Shown piece by piece: positions 47,726-59,292 of a stretch of DNA of 64,000 bases (positions within the stretch are counted from its first letter, which is position 1; the number at the start of each line of letters is the position of its first letter). Source of the stretch: Motacilla alba alba (lineage: Eukaryota; Chordata; Aves; Passeriformes; Motacillidae); NCBI RefSeq assembly GCF_015832195.1, contig NC_052020.1, forward strand, positions 1,922,001 through 1,986,000. Direction: 5' to 3'. Under the pieces are notes generated by a model. The model had not been told where the DNA came from. It worked only from the letters and a program-made list of their open reading frames with translations, and made no database searches. Made by a program: the position numbers and the translations under genes.

Positions 47726-49132
47726 GCAGGCATGTCCCACAGCCCCCAGCTCAACTCCATCCCATCTCTTCCCACAAATGCATGCCAGAAAGAAGGGACA
47801 GACAAGACTGGTGTATCTGTCACTTTAGTAGCTGAATTTCCCATAAACTTCCACGGAGATCCGATTAGCTCTGCAGGGAGCAATATAAGTGGGAAAGCAT
47901 TAGATGTAACTGAACTTGTGATAAATCCTCCTGCATCCAAGCATTAGTCAGACATATACTGATCTAATAACAAGTCATGATTACAGTTTAATCCTGACTG
48001 GTACTTTCAGAATTATGGATAAAATTGATCGTTTAGTGTTGACTTTTACAATTCCCCAAGGTAACAGTATGAGGTTCTCTTTTACTAAAGGAATTACTCA
48101 ATTTGAGGCTGAAGCCATATAACTGCACACTTTTGACACAGCTAGGATCATTAATATTGTCAGAGACGTGTATGTGAACAACTTCTAAACCAGGTACTGG
48201 TCACATGCCGTGTAGTAAATTCCTTAGCACCTTACTTGACATTCTAAAATCTAGAATACTAAGTTTTAACACTTAGCTGGCTTTCTGAATTTTCAATTTG
48301 GAAGAATCCTTTTTGCCCCACCTTTCCAGATGTGATAGGCATTGCGCAAAGGCTTCATTCCTCTGGTGCCTGAAAGTGGAAATGCAATAGAAGAACATCT
48401 CTGATGTTCTTCATGATTTTGGGTGTGATGAATTAGAGAAAGTAATAATTTATATGCATGGTTGTTATTACACCTTAAAAAATGTGCTGCTGGTCATGCG
48501 AGATAAGTTTGTTTCTTTTCCTGTGGTATCTAAACTGCAGCTCTGTGATTCATTGTGGTTAGGATCTGTCATTTTTCATGGCTCAGCCAAACAGAAAATT
48601 AGGGAGCCTGTTTGTCTCTCACATAAAGTATTTTTTGAATCAAAATTCAGTTTTCTTATAAAGCTCTTGGTTTTGGGTTCTTTTAGCCAAAAATTTAGCA
48701 CTTTTTGAAAAATATAGGATAAATTATTTATTCTTGAGTGACTTTGCATACATTTAAGCTTTGAGATTTAACTGAATTAATTTTGTACTGTAAACAAACA
48801 CTATTGTTGAATACTTCTGTGCATATGTGTTTGATCTGTACAAGGGTCACACGCAGTTTATATGCTAATATCATAAGGACACTTAGTATTAAACTTATTA
48901 GTAGAAAGAAACCTGACACTGACATCTGTTTGGTGGAGTTACAGAAGGTGATACTTGCCTAGCACCTGTGTAGGTAGTGATATATCTTGAATGGTTTATA
49001 ACTAGGATCATTACAGATACATATTTCTTTTTCCAAAGCTTAGTGTGTTTTCTTTGTCATTATCAAGAGTCTTAAGTAATTTTCATAATGTATCAAGATA
49101 TGTAATGCCAAATCATATATCCCTAGTGAGTA
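47726..49132. other. Unassigned non-coding stretch
   Basis: No gene or recognised repeat. Open frames are 84 codons or fewer, apart from the tails of frames running out of the minisatellite. Confidence 0.45.
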
Positions 49133-49540
49133 CCCAGCCTAGCCTTGAACACTTCCAGGGATGGGGCATCCACAGCTTCTCTGGACATCCTGTTCTAGTG
49201 TCTTATCACCCTCAGAGTAAAGAATTTCTTCCTCATTCCTAATATGTAAACTAAACTTACTGTCTTTTAGTCTGAATCCATTCCCCCTTGTCACTACCCT
49301 TGTAAAAAGTCTCTCTCCATCTTTCTTGAAGGCTCCCTTCAAGTTCTAGAAGGCCACAATGAGGTTGCCCCAAAGCCTCTTCTCCAGGTGGCACAAACCC
49401 AATTGTCTTAGCCTTTCCTTATGGGAGAGGTGCTTCATCCTTCTGCTCATTGTGGTGGCCTCCTCTGGACTGACTCCAGCAGCCCCTTGTTATTCCTGTG
49501 CTGGAAGCCCAGAGCTGGCTGCAGTGCTCCTTAGAGAGTA
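49133..49540 (-). mobile_element. CR1 LINE fragment
   Basis: A reverse-oriented CR1 3' region with long, well-kept anchors: 'ccttgaacacttccagggat', 'ggggcatccacagcttctct', 'taaagaatttcttcctcatt', 'cttgtaaaaagtctctctcc', 'gggagaggtgcttcatcctt', 'ggcctcctctggactgactc' and 'cccagagctggctgcagtgc'. The CR1 tail itself is missing on the left, so the element is truncated at both ends. A 63-codon open frame here is not a gene. Confidence 0.92.
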
Positions 49541-52500
49541 TGGGTTGTAATGAGGTAGATGTCTGACTTCATTTTTAAAATGTATTGACTGGGACAAGGA
49601 GGTCATGAAATCTGTCTTCAGCTAATAAGTCCCATTGGTTTCAGAAGAAAAAGCACCAGCATGGAGAAGAAGTGGTTAGGGTTCTGCTGATCATGGAGTA
49701 GGTAGTTCTCTTTGCAGCTCTGTTTTGGGTCAGAAAAGAGATGCTAGGGAGTTTTTTTGGGGAAAGAGACTAGAAGTGATGAATCCAAGGTGTAAAAGAT
49801 GAGTGAGAAGGAGGAATCTGAGCTGGTGTGGGCACTGAAAGTGCAGACAGAAAAACCTTGAACAGTCTGTCAGTTAGAGTTCAGCACTTGGTTATTGTTA
49901 CATAAAGGCAATAAAAATATCTTACCAACTCATTCCTGCAAAGTACAGACAGCCTGTAAACCTGATCAGTATTGCAATAGCCTCTTGTACGATCCTAGAA
50001 AAGAGCTAATTAGAGCTTGGTGCACGTGACTGGCCAGGCTGAGGGAAGGGAGCTCCAGCCACAGTGGTGCAGTAAGAATCTTGTATAAATAAACAAAGCT
50101 TTCTAATGTGGAAGGAGACGTGAGGGCCTGAGGTCACCCACCTGGATGACCCAGCCACCTGGAGGAGGGATGTCTGGCTCATACATTCATGCCATCTTTA
50201 CCCAGGGTGTGCCGCATCTCCATGACCCCAGGAGGTTGACTGATTTCTCTGCTGCTGCTTGGCACCTGGGAGATAACTAGCATGCACACAATGGATCTGA
50301 CCCATGGGATCCAGATCAGTTGAGAAATCAGCTGAACTACTCTTTCAGGCCACTTTGTCAGCAGAATTACACTGGCTTTAGAAAAGTAAATATTAATTTA
50401 AAATTGTGTAACTGCAGATTGAACTGCACCCACTGCTGTGATGAATGTAGGTGGGGTTTTTTTCCATACAGGCATAAAAACTGGCATTTATCTCTAATGG
50501 AAAGTGCACCGGCTATCCCGGTATTTATTTTATTTCCAAGTATGGTGGCTTTTCTGCTGTCACCTGAGGTAGTCCGTTTTCTGCATAAACAGACTATAAC
50601 CCCAGATTCTGTACTTTTGTGTTAATCAGCAAAGTGTTTTTTAAGATGTGCATGACAACAATTGTGTTCCTACAAATGTGAGTATATAGACAGCATAAGC
50701 CAATTTTTTAAGGTATACATTTATCTTGAAATCTCTTTGGTAAATAGAAACAAAGCAAAAGGACATTGAGCCTCCCTTGTATTGAGGTGATCTGTATGTT
50801 ACATCCTTTGAGACATTTGTCACTGTCTGGTGAAATGACCCTGTATATCAAAGAAAATATTTTTTTTCTGACATTTTTTTTACTGCCATAGTTTTGAAAG
50901 ATGGAAAAGAATTGAAGTGCTGAGAGTTATAACATGTTAGCCTAACTGTTGAGAAAAATTATTTCATTTATTCCAGTGTGAAGTAACCAGGATTCTGATT
51001 TTGTGTGATGATTTACATTCAGCTGTAATGTGGCTTTTTGCAAAACTGCTGTAAAAAGAGTTGCAAATATCTATCAAGGCGAAGAGAGTAATTAGAAATA
51101 AAAACCTATGTAGGAAAACCCAATGCTGTGTATAAATATATAGATCCTAGACTGCAAATAACCTGCACCTGGACAACCTCTCCTGAATGTTCCACCAAGT
51201 TCAGGGGCCCAATTAAATAGTAGAAGATACTATCATATTTCTGGGAAGCCAGCTGTTCTGTAGCATTACTCAAGGGAGCCCATTTAGGGGTGAAGGTATT
51301 ATGAACATTACTCCAGCAGTGGGCTTCTAGTGATAAAATTTCTCCTTTAGTAACCAAGGGTAATCTTCCTTTCAAAGAAAAACTCCTGATGTCAGACGTT
51401 TCTTTTAGCAACAAGATAAATAATAATTATGTGGGTTTTGTCTGAAATTTATCCTTCTGATAATCCAGTGGTTTATCCAATAGTTTTTTGAGAGGTGTTT
51501 TCAGGAATGTTTTAATAGGATACAATTTTGTTATTTTCTTATATATTTTAGGAATTTAGGAATTAATTTATGCAATTAAGGTTTTCTTTTTTTTCAATGA
51601 ATGAAGCAAATAGTTAAAGAGAACAGATATGCTCCTGTTAATGTTCTGTTAATTTCCAAGAAAACAGCTATCATAGGGAGGGTTTGGCTTGTCATCTGGA
51701 GCAAGTTGCCTTGCTACGTATTCCTATCTATAGCTATAGCATAAAGAAATGATAATAATTTAGATTAGGCATGTAACTTTTAGACAGCTAGAGCTTAGCC
51801 TGTCTTCTCAGTGTTGCTTTGAAAGAGTCATTCTTGTTGTTCAGAACCCTTGATTTCTTTCAATTGCATGTGATAGAAATCTATTTAAATCAACCTCCTT
51901 TCATGTTCTTGTTTTAGCAGCTGAAGAGCTGCTATTTGTCAATCCCTTTCACTAGCAGTGTCAGTATAAATTCTTTTATGCCTGTATTGATGGTGTCAGA
52001 TGGTAGCTGGCAGGCTCATTGGTTTGGGGATGCTAAAACTTCATGTGGGAACAATAGGAAGTGGGGGTTTTCAGGGAAGAGAAATACACCAAGAAATTCA
52101 ATATGTGTGCAGAGATGATCTGTTGATCTGGAAATAGGGAATAGACTTGAAGTACAGTGTAATTTCCTTGTTTTGAAGTACTTTCCTGGCATCCTCTTTT
52201 TGGCATTTGCTTCCTGGAATAGAGGATCTTTTTTTAGGTAGCACTGGGGCATATTCATGTTTTTAAAGAAATTGAGCCTTTTTGAACATAAGAATTAACA
52301 GCACTAGACATGGCTATTGGTCCATTAAGGACAAAAATTGAATGCCTGGATTTTTTTACCTGAGAAAGCTGATTCCCAGGGGATTTGGGGAGACCAATTC
52401 TTGACAGATTCATGGGGAAATAAATCATGCATGGGCTGCAAGCCCCACAAGCCATCTGTTGATAAACTGCCTTCTGAGGAATGCTCTTCATAATTCTCTC

Positions 52501-55500
52501 TCCTGCAACCTAGGTATATTCCTTTTCCAAAGGGCTGACAACACTGGGGCCTTTGTGGAGAGCATAGGACAGAGTGGGAAATGTCTGGGCAGGTAATAAG
52601 CTTGTTTCCCCTTTGCTTGGAATTGTAGATCAAAGGCTTCTGTAATTTTTACAGGTAGAAATAGTTTGCTAGTACAGACATCCATCTAATTAAATGAAGT
52701 AGGTGCTTCACAGTGTGCACACACTCCTACAGATGTGCCCCTGAATCCAGCACACAGGCATGGATTTGTTTCCTTTCCTGTTGTTTTCTCTTAAGTGTTT
52801 AGAGGCTGAAATTATATATAGAGGGGGGTTTGTCTTTCTTGTTTAGAGACACTAAGCACTTCAATGGACCTCTGTGTTTTGTAGACTCCTTTTTGAAACA
52901 TAGTGGGAAAAAAACCTAGTGCATATTGTTGAAATGACAGAGTTTCAAAACTGTTTTTGTTCTATGTGCACGCACTTCACAAGCATAAAACAGAAACATG
53001 TTCAACAAATATGACTTGATATATGAGCTATGAACATTAATGTGTTTAAATGCTCTGGGTGACTTAATGGACAAATATAAGGAGCTCCTAAATCCATCAG
53101 TGTCCTTTCAAAATCCTTGCTGTTATAATTGTCTTACTAAAAGTAGTGCCTACATCCCTGATATGGATTTAAAATATCCCTAGTGTTTACTTAGAGGTTA
53201 TTTATGCACTTATCTTTAAGCTTCTGATTTTTCTAGCTCTCACGAGTTCAGATGGGCTTTCACTACCTCCATGGAGCAAGACTGTCCAGGTCAGGTGTTT
53301 TGGGTGACCTGGTTTTGTGTGCTGTACACAAGGTAAAGGTATGGGCAAGGTATCCATGTGCCTCTCAGAGAGAGGTCAACAGCAGTGAAAAGGCAGAGGA
53401 AGATAGGAAAGAATGTATGCTGCTCTCAGCCTGCCACCATCACCTCATTTGAACTTGTTGCTATGAAGGACCCTTTAGTAGGGTTTTTGTGAACAAATTT
53501 CTTCTTAAAGGGATTCCTTAGGAGCCTTAATTTAAAAATCTTTTAAAAAAGACAGATAAATGCATGGAGATCTGTTACTTGATATCAAATATGCTGGATA
53601 AACAATGATGTGGTGTACTCAAAACTAATCTTAGAATTGGTAGCTAAGATACCTTGAGCATCCAGCAGTAGTGCTCACTGCAGATAAAACACTGTGATGT
53701 CTGGTACTGGTGATTTTTAAGGTCATTTGTAAAGTTATGTACACTTGCTAATACAACAGTTGTCATAGGTGGCTTTTAGCTAAAGTGTTCATTTCATCAT
53801 CTTGGTCATCATCAGAGAGGGAGTTGAATTCAGGAGGGTTTCAAAGATGAAAGTACTGGCCACTGTCAACCCATGCACACTATTCCAATATTACATCTAT
53901 TTCTTGTCCACAACAGAGAATATTCATCCTAAACCTCAACCCTTTCCCAGCAGCCAGTTTCCCTGGTAACAAAGCCAATGATTCACTGAGTTAGACCAGG
54001 GTAACTATGGAGCTATACTGCTGACTTAAATTGAGGCTAAATTCTGATGTACCTGGAAACAGAACTGGTGTTAGTGGCATTATCTGATCTCTTATTGGAA
54101 TATTTTTTCACCTTGGGTAGCTAATCCATGACCAATGAGCCAAATAAAGCCCCACACCACACTTTGTCTCTTCCTGGGTTCAGGCCCCTGGCTGTCTTCT
54201 CTGTCAAGTGATTAAAATGCAAGGCATATCCAGTGATATGAAAAGATTTGTCTGTGTTCCTGAATCATTGCCATGTAGCCCCAGGAAAAGGCTTTTTACA
54301 TGTCTGAAAGAGGGTATGCGTCTTTTCTGCTAACTAGGACACATTAGATGAAGATTTCTCTCAGAAGTACCTTAATTCCCCTCCATATTTTTTTCTAGAG
54401 AGCCAATCCCCTTATAATCCTATTGAAATTAGAGTTATATTAAACTAAAGTTAAATTAAGGCATCTCTACCAGTGATAACAAAGTTTCAGTGAGGATTAC
54501 AGCACCAAAATTTAACAGACCAACAGAACATGTCCTCCTGCCGTGGTATCACCTGGATGCTTACCCAGGCTTCAGGCATGCCTTGCAGTTGCCCTTGCCA
54601 TATGTCCATGTAATGCCTTTATTTAGTTCTCTATCCCTTACAGGGATCCCTTAGCAGGTAGTCTTTCATTTCTTACTCTCTGTTCTCTCAGCTCTGAATT
54701 AGAGGAATGTTGGTTCAGCTCTTCTTTTTATGATTCTTTGCTTGCTTTTTCTCCTACTTTTTTTGTAGCAGTGCAATACTATTTAGCTTCGTGTCAGCCA
54801 TGGCTGAATTGAAGTTGCTCTATTCAATCCAGGATGCTCAAGAGGGAATGACCAAACAATAAAGCAGCACATGATCTGTGTTTAGCATTTGAATTTGCTC
54901 ACTTCGGCTTGTAATCTGAAGCTGCTTTTTCATGATGCTGCTAACAAATATCAGCACTAATTGAGCATTATTTCTTGTGGGTTTTTGATAGGCCAACTAT
55001 TTGGAGTTTATAGTACTGTTTAAGTTGATTTTGTTGTACAAATGTTCAAGTTCTGTCTTGACTCAATACTGCACTCAATAAAAGCCAAAATTAGAAATAC
55101 TTATAATTAAAACATCATCATTATCATCTAAATTGCTGCCCATCTGAATAAGGCTGAAGTGCACAATGTGTTGATATGCAGAGACAGAGTTTCAGACTCT
55201 GCAAGTTCAAACATTTCTACGTATTTCTGTATCAGATACACTCATTAGGTTGCTTAAAGTTTGCTTCTCCACACTAGAACAGCTGGAGAGTTGCTTTGCT
55301 TTAAAGAACATAAAATAACTGGGAAAAGTAGCTGGAGTTGACACACACACATGAAATTCTGCCATGCTCTCAAGGCACCAAGCCAACACCAGAATGGCTG
55401 CCACGGCATCTCAGAGCCCTGACTCTTCCCCTGCTTGCCAAAATTAGGCTTGCATGAGTGCCAACATCTGGTGTAAGCCATACTGTACTTTGGATCTGTG

Positions 55501-58500
55501 CCTTGCCACCACCTGGAAGAAAGACTATAAATTAAAGCCTGGAACTGAAAGGCATTTGATTTTGTGAGCTGTAGGGAACATAACATTTCTGTTTGTGTCT
55601 GCTGTTCTGAGTGTTTCACATTAGATAATAAACTGAAAGGACTGCATGTATCTAAATCTAAACTAACTACTTAATGATGGAACTTTTTGTAAATTAGTCA
55701 ACAGCAGCTAGCAGTCAAACCTAATGGCAGCAGATGGACTTCATGGTGTCCATTCCAAACCTTTTGTTACTCTGCTAGTCCCTCCAAATTCCACTCTTGT
55801 TGCAATCTCTTTGTTTTAAACAAGCACGGTTGCCTTATTTTTCCTAATATTTGCTCAGCTGCTTTACCCAGAGGGTTGTATTGCAAGGGATTGCAAAGGT
55901 TTAGTCTGTGGCTGGACCACTGAGTCCTCACTGTCTTCGCTGTCCTTCCAGCATAGTGGCTCTTGAAGCAAACATCCAGCTTCACATCTGTGTTCTCAAA
56001 TTTGATGAAGGATTTTCTCAGCACCGCTTTTCTTTTTTGGGAGGTTTCTCATTTGTCCTCTGTAGTTGCATCTACATTGCCATCTGCCCTAGAATGCCAA
56101 GTGCCCTCATCATGGCCTGGAATCCTCCCTTTCTCTGAGTTGTGTCCTTTACAACAGAGTAGATAATGATAGAAAACAGGCCCTGACATGTTACCATTTA
56201 GCCTGCCTGCAAGTATGAAACATGGACTCTGCAGCATCTCTTCACTGTTCATTTTTGGGCTTGCTTTGGGGATTTTTTGGTCAGTGAGGTTTCTTTGGTT
56301 GTTTTGATGGCTTGATGGCTAGGATTTTTGTACACTGGCTTGCTGTGTCTCTGTCCATCTGTTAGCTGTCTGGCCATTGGCAACAGCATTCAGGTCTGGT
56401 TGGCCCTTGCAGCTCCCTGAGCATGACAGTCACTCAGCTGCTGTCTCTGAGCTCCTGTTCTGCACCTGCCTCTGGCCACAATGCTGCCTGCTGTGCTTAG
56501 GGCTCTTTTTCAGCTCCTCATTTGTGAATCTGTTTCATAGGCTGGGGTCCCTGTTCACTTATGGCTTTGGTGTCTACTAGCAATGACTTCTGTGATGGGC
56601 TGTATCATGCTACCATAGTCTTCCTGACATCTTGCAATGTGTATTTCCACTCATGCAGCAGGTTTACTCCTGCTCCCAAGGAGGAAGGTTCACGCATCCT
56701 GAAGATTGGTTGCTTGTGTTTTTGGGATAGTGTACTGAAGTCCCTCCAGGAGGCTGGGCAGGAGGATTCCCTGGCTCTCAGACTTTGGGTTGTCCTTAGT
56801 ACCAACCCTGAGCTGAGATTACCCCCTGGAACTTTGTGGGTGAATAAGGGAAGATATCAGTGAGAGCCTCTCACACTTGTTCTCACCATTTGAATTCTGC
56901 TGTTGGCTTACTGCCTGAACCCTGTCTGGTGGTCGTCCTGTATCTTACAAATGGGATTCAGGGTTTTTCTATTACATTTGTTGTCCAATTCTAATTCAGG
57001 TGGCCTGCATGGCTCCTTATCTCTGTGCCTTATGACATTTGTTGACAAGACAGTGTTAGTAACAAACACAAATCACGTGACATCAGACAGCAATACATTA
57101 TTAACTTGAACGCTAATTTCCCATGTTAAAAAATAGACTAATATCATGTAGTTTCTGTCAAACTATCCTCTGAGCTTTTTGGGAGCATTCTGGGCATGAA
57201 GAAGCTGTATATAATTTGCTATTCCTTCCCTGTGCCAGAAGATATCAGACATTATTCCAGAATATCCAGAATAAAGTATTGAAGCCCAATATTAAACTGC
57301 AGCTGTGAACATTTTGTTGTGGCACTCTGAAAAACAGTGTATGCCCCTTACAATCTTGGTGTGCCTCAGGGATAAAAATAGTGCAAGTGGAATCATCAAA
57401 CCAAAAGACATACCCTCCCAACACTCTTCTTATTTCCTGGGGGGGCTCCTGTCCCTCATAACCAGCTAATGAGAAGTTAATCGCTCAAGAAGGTCACTTC
57501 AGTTAGTGCCATACCATGGACAGCTCCAAACTAGATCAGATACTGGGTGGGAGAGAGATTTAATTTGTTTAGTAATTAATTTTACGAGGCTCTGAAGAAA
57601 ATGAGTACATTAAAATCAGTTTTATAAAAGAAAAAAAAATAGACAGTATTATCACAAAGCTGATTTTGCTAAAATAAATCAAAGCATAACAAAATTCAGA
57701 TAGGACTGAGCATGAAAAACTGCTACGCCATTTTAAAATAATTTGATACAACACAGAAAAAATAACACAGATTATTTCTCTTGTTCTTACAAAAAATAGA
57801 ACCACTTCTGTGAGCAACAGACTTGAAACATTTCTAGAGTATCAGATATAATCAAATGGATGGGAATGCTTTACTGGCATTTGCAAGTAGATGTTGTGCT
57901 CTCCTCATTTACAAAATCTTCTCAGATGTTGTACTTCAAGCCCTCTCTGGATATTTGATTCTGTGAACAGCTGCTGAACATTCAGATTGATTGCTTTTCC
58001 TTCACATACTACTGAAGAGTTCATTTATGTCGCTGCAGTCTGGTGGGATTTATATTTGAGCACCATCCTGAGGCTGTGTTGCAGCCCAAAGCTCTACTGT
58101 GGATTCAGAGTGCATCCACACTGCTCGGGCATAGCCCTGTGCTCAGCCGCAGACCTTTGGAGACCTCGGGGCTCCAGGAGAGGCATATGCTGAGAGCTCT
58201 AAATGAAAATCTTTGGAGTGCAGAGAGTCTGGACAGGTCTCTTCCAGTTTGGTAGCAGCTTTGGATGGTCAGTGTTGGGCTCCATCATCCATCAGCATAG
58301 CCCACAGATGGTAAATTTAGCACTCAAATGCAAGGTGTTCTTGTGCCAAGAGAGGGGACAAGCCAGGCACAACCAAGGATGGTGCTGTTCTTTGTTATTC
58401 AGTCTGGGTACTAGTACTCAGTTACAGGCCCTGCTGAGCCTCTGGATGCAGACTAAATATTGATGCCTTAAAGGCCTAGAAATAGAGCAACACACTTTGG

Positions 58501-58584
58501 AGACAATATTGGTGTAGGAGGTATATAAAGGCAGGTCTTTCTTGGAGGCCACCAAGGGGCAGATATGGAAAGTGTCCACCCCTG
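49541..58584. other. Long unassigned non-coding stretch
   Basis: About 9 kb with no recognisable gene. The segment at about 50000-50260 is G+C-richer and contains TATAAATAAA (near 50085-50100) followed by U5-like sequence; it may be a decayed LTR, but I see no ends. The patch at 56380-56870 is also richer in G and C, with an open frame of 100 codons (56561-56863) and no recognised domain. Near 54880-55130 the sequence is even in complexity and could be a conserved non-coding element, but nothing here proves it. The remaining open frames are 121 codons or fewer and unsupported. Confidence 0.45.
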
Positions 58585-59080
58585 TGTAGGGTGAATACAG
58601 TTTTATAAGTTTAGCAAATTAGCAGAATTGACAAAAATCCCCTATTACCGACATAAGTGGTGAGGTAATTCCCCCTTTTGGTTCCACCTCTTACTGTAGC
58701 CTCCATTTAGATAGGAACTAACTTTGTTTGTGAAATGTATCTCAAAGAGCTGATTTCAACCTTGGCTCCCAGGAAGAACCAAGATAGGTGAGGGGCCTTG
58801 GATGTCCTGGCTTGGAGCCTCTGGAATGTGTTTTGTCTTTCTACCTATCAGGGTAGAGCGAGGTGCAGGGGCTAGCTACGGGCTATATAACTGCCCAGCA
58901 ATGGAGCTGTGAATATATGTGAAGGAAATATAAAAGAAAAATCATTCTGGCATCAATATGATTGTTGGGGCAGCAAGCTCAGCAGCTCAGTGTGTAGACA
59001 ACATGTGCCTTTGCTACCCCCTCAGAGGCAGCACCCAACAGGCATGTTCCTACTTGCTGAGTTCACCAGGCCCAGATCTT
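58585..59080 (+). mobile_element. Possible old LTR
   Basis: The block begins TGTAGGGTGAATACAG, contains a TATATAA at 58884-58890 in 'gggctatataactg', and is less AT-rich than its surroundings. The style resembles an avian LTR, but no poly(A) signal, 3' end or target duplication is clear. It runs up to a CR1 at 59081. It could equally be an unrelated G+C-richer segment. Confidence 0.3.
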
Positions 59081-59292
59081 CATTGAATCTTGGTATGGTT
59101 TGGGTTGGAAGATCATCTTGTTCCAAATCCCTGGCATAGACAGGGAAATGTTACACTAGACCAGGTTGCTCAGTGCCCTGTCCTGACTGACCTTGAGCAT
59201 TTCCAGAGACAGAGAATTCACAGCTTCTCCAGGCATGTGTTTTCACATTGCTTCAATAATTGCTGTCTTCACAGTGGTTCAATAATTTTAAA
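59081..59292 (-). mobile_element. CR1 LINE fragment, 3' end
   Basis: Reverse-oriented CR1 from its tail: 'cattgaatcttggtatggtt', 'tgggttggaagatcatcttg', 'actagaccaggttgctcagt', 'cttgagcatttccagagaca', 'cacagcttctccaggcatgt', fading in 'cacagtggttcaataatttt'. Compared with the usual CR1 3' end it has lost about 10 bp around 'gggaccttaa' near 59110. It is 5'-truncated. Confidence 0.85.

Noticed and set aside
47040..47835. Cysteine/leucine-rich secreted or repeat protein
   Set aside because: Open in five frames at once across a 10-bp tandem array; no signal peptide, splice or promoter support.
50000..50270. LTR or promoter with TATAAATAAA
   Set aside because: Suggestive motif and G+C rise, but boundaries and family could not be supported; kept only as a note in the stretch description.
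54120..54210. LTR R-U5 remnant ('ccaaataaagccccacacc')
   Set aside because: The string resembles an LTR poly(A) region, but no U3, ends or flanking duplication can be seen.
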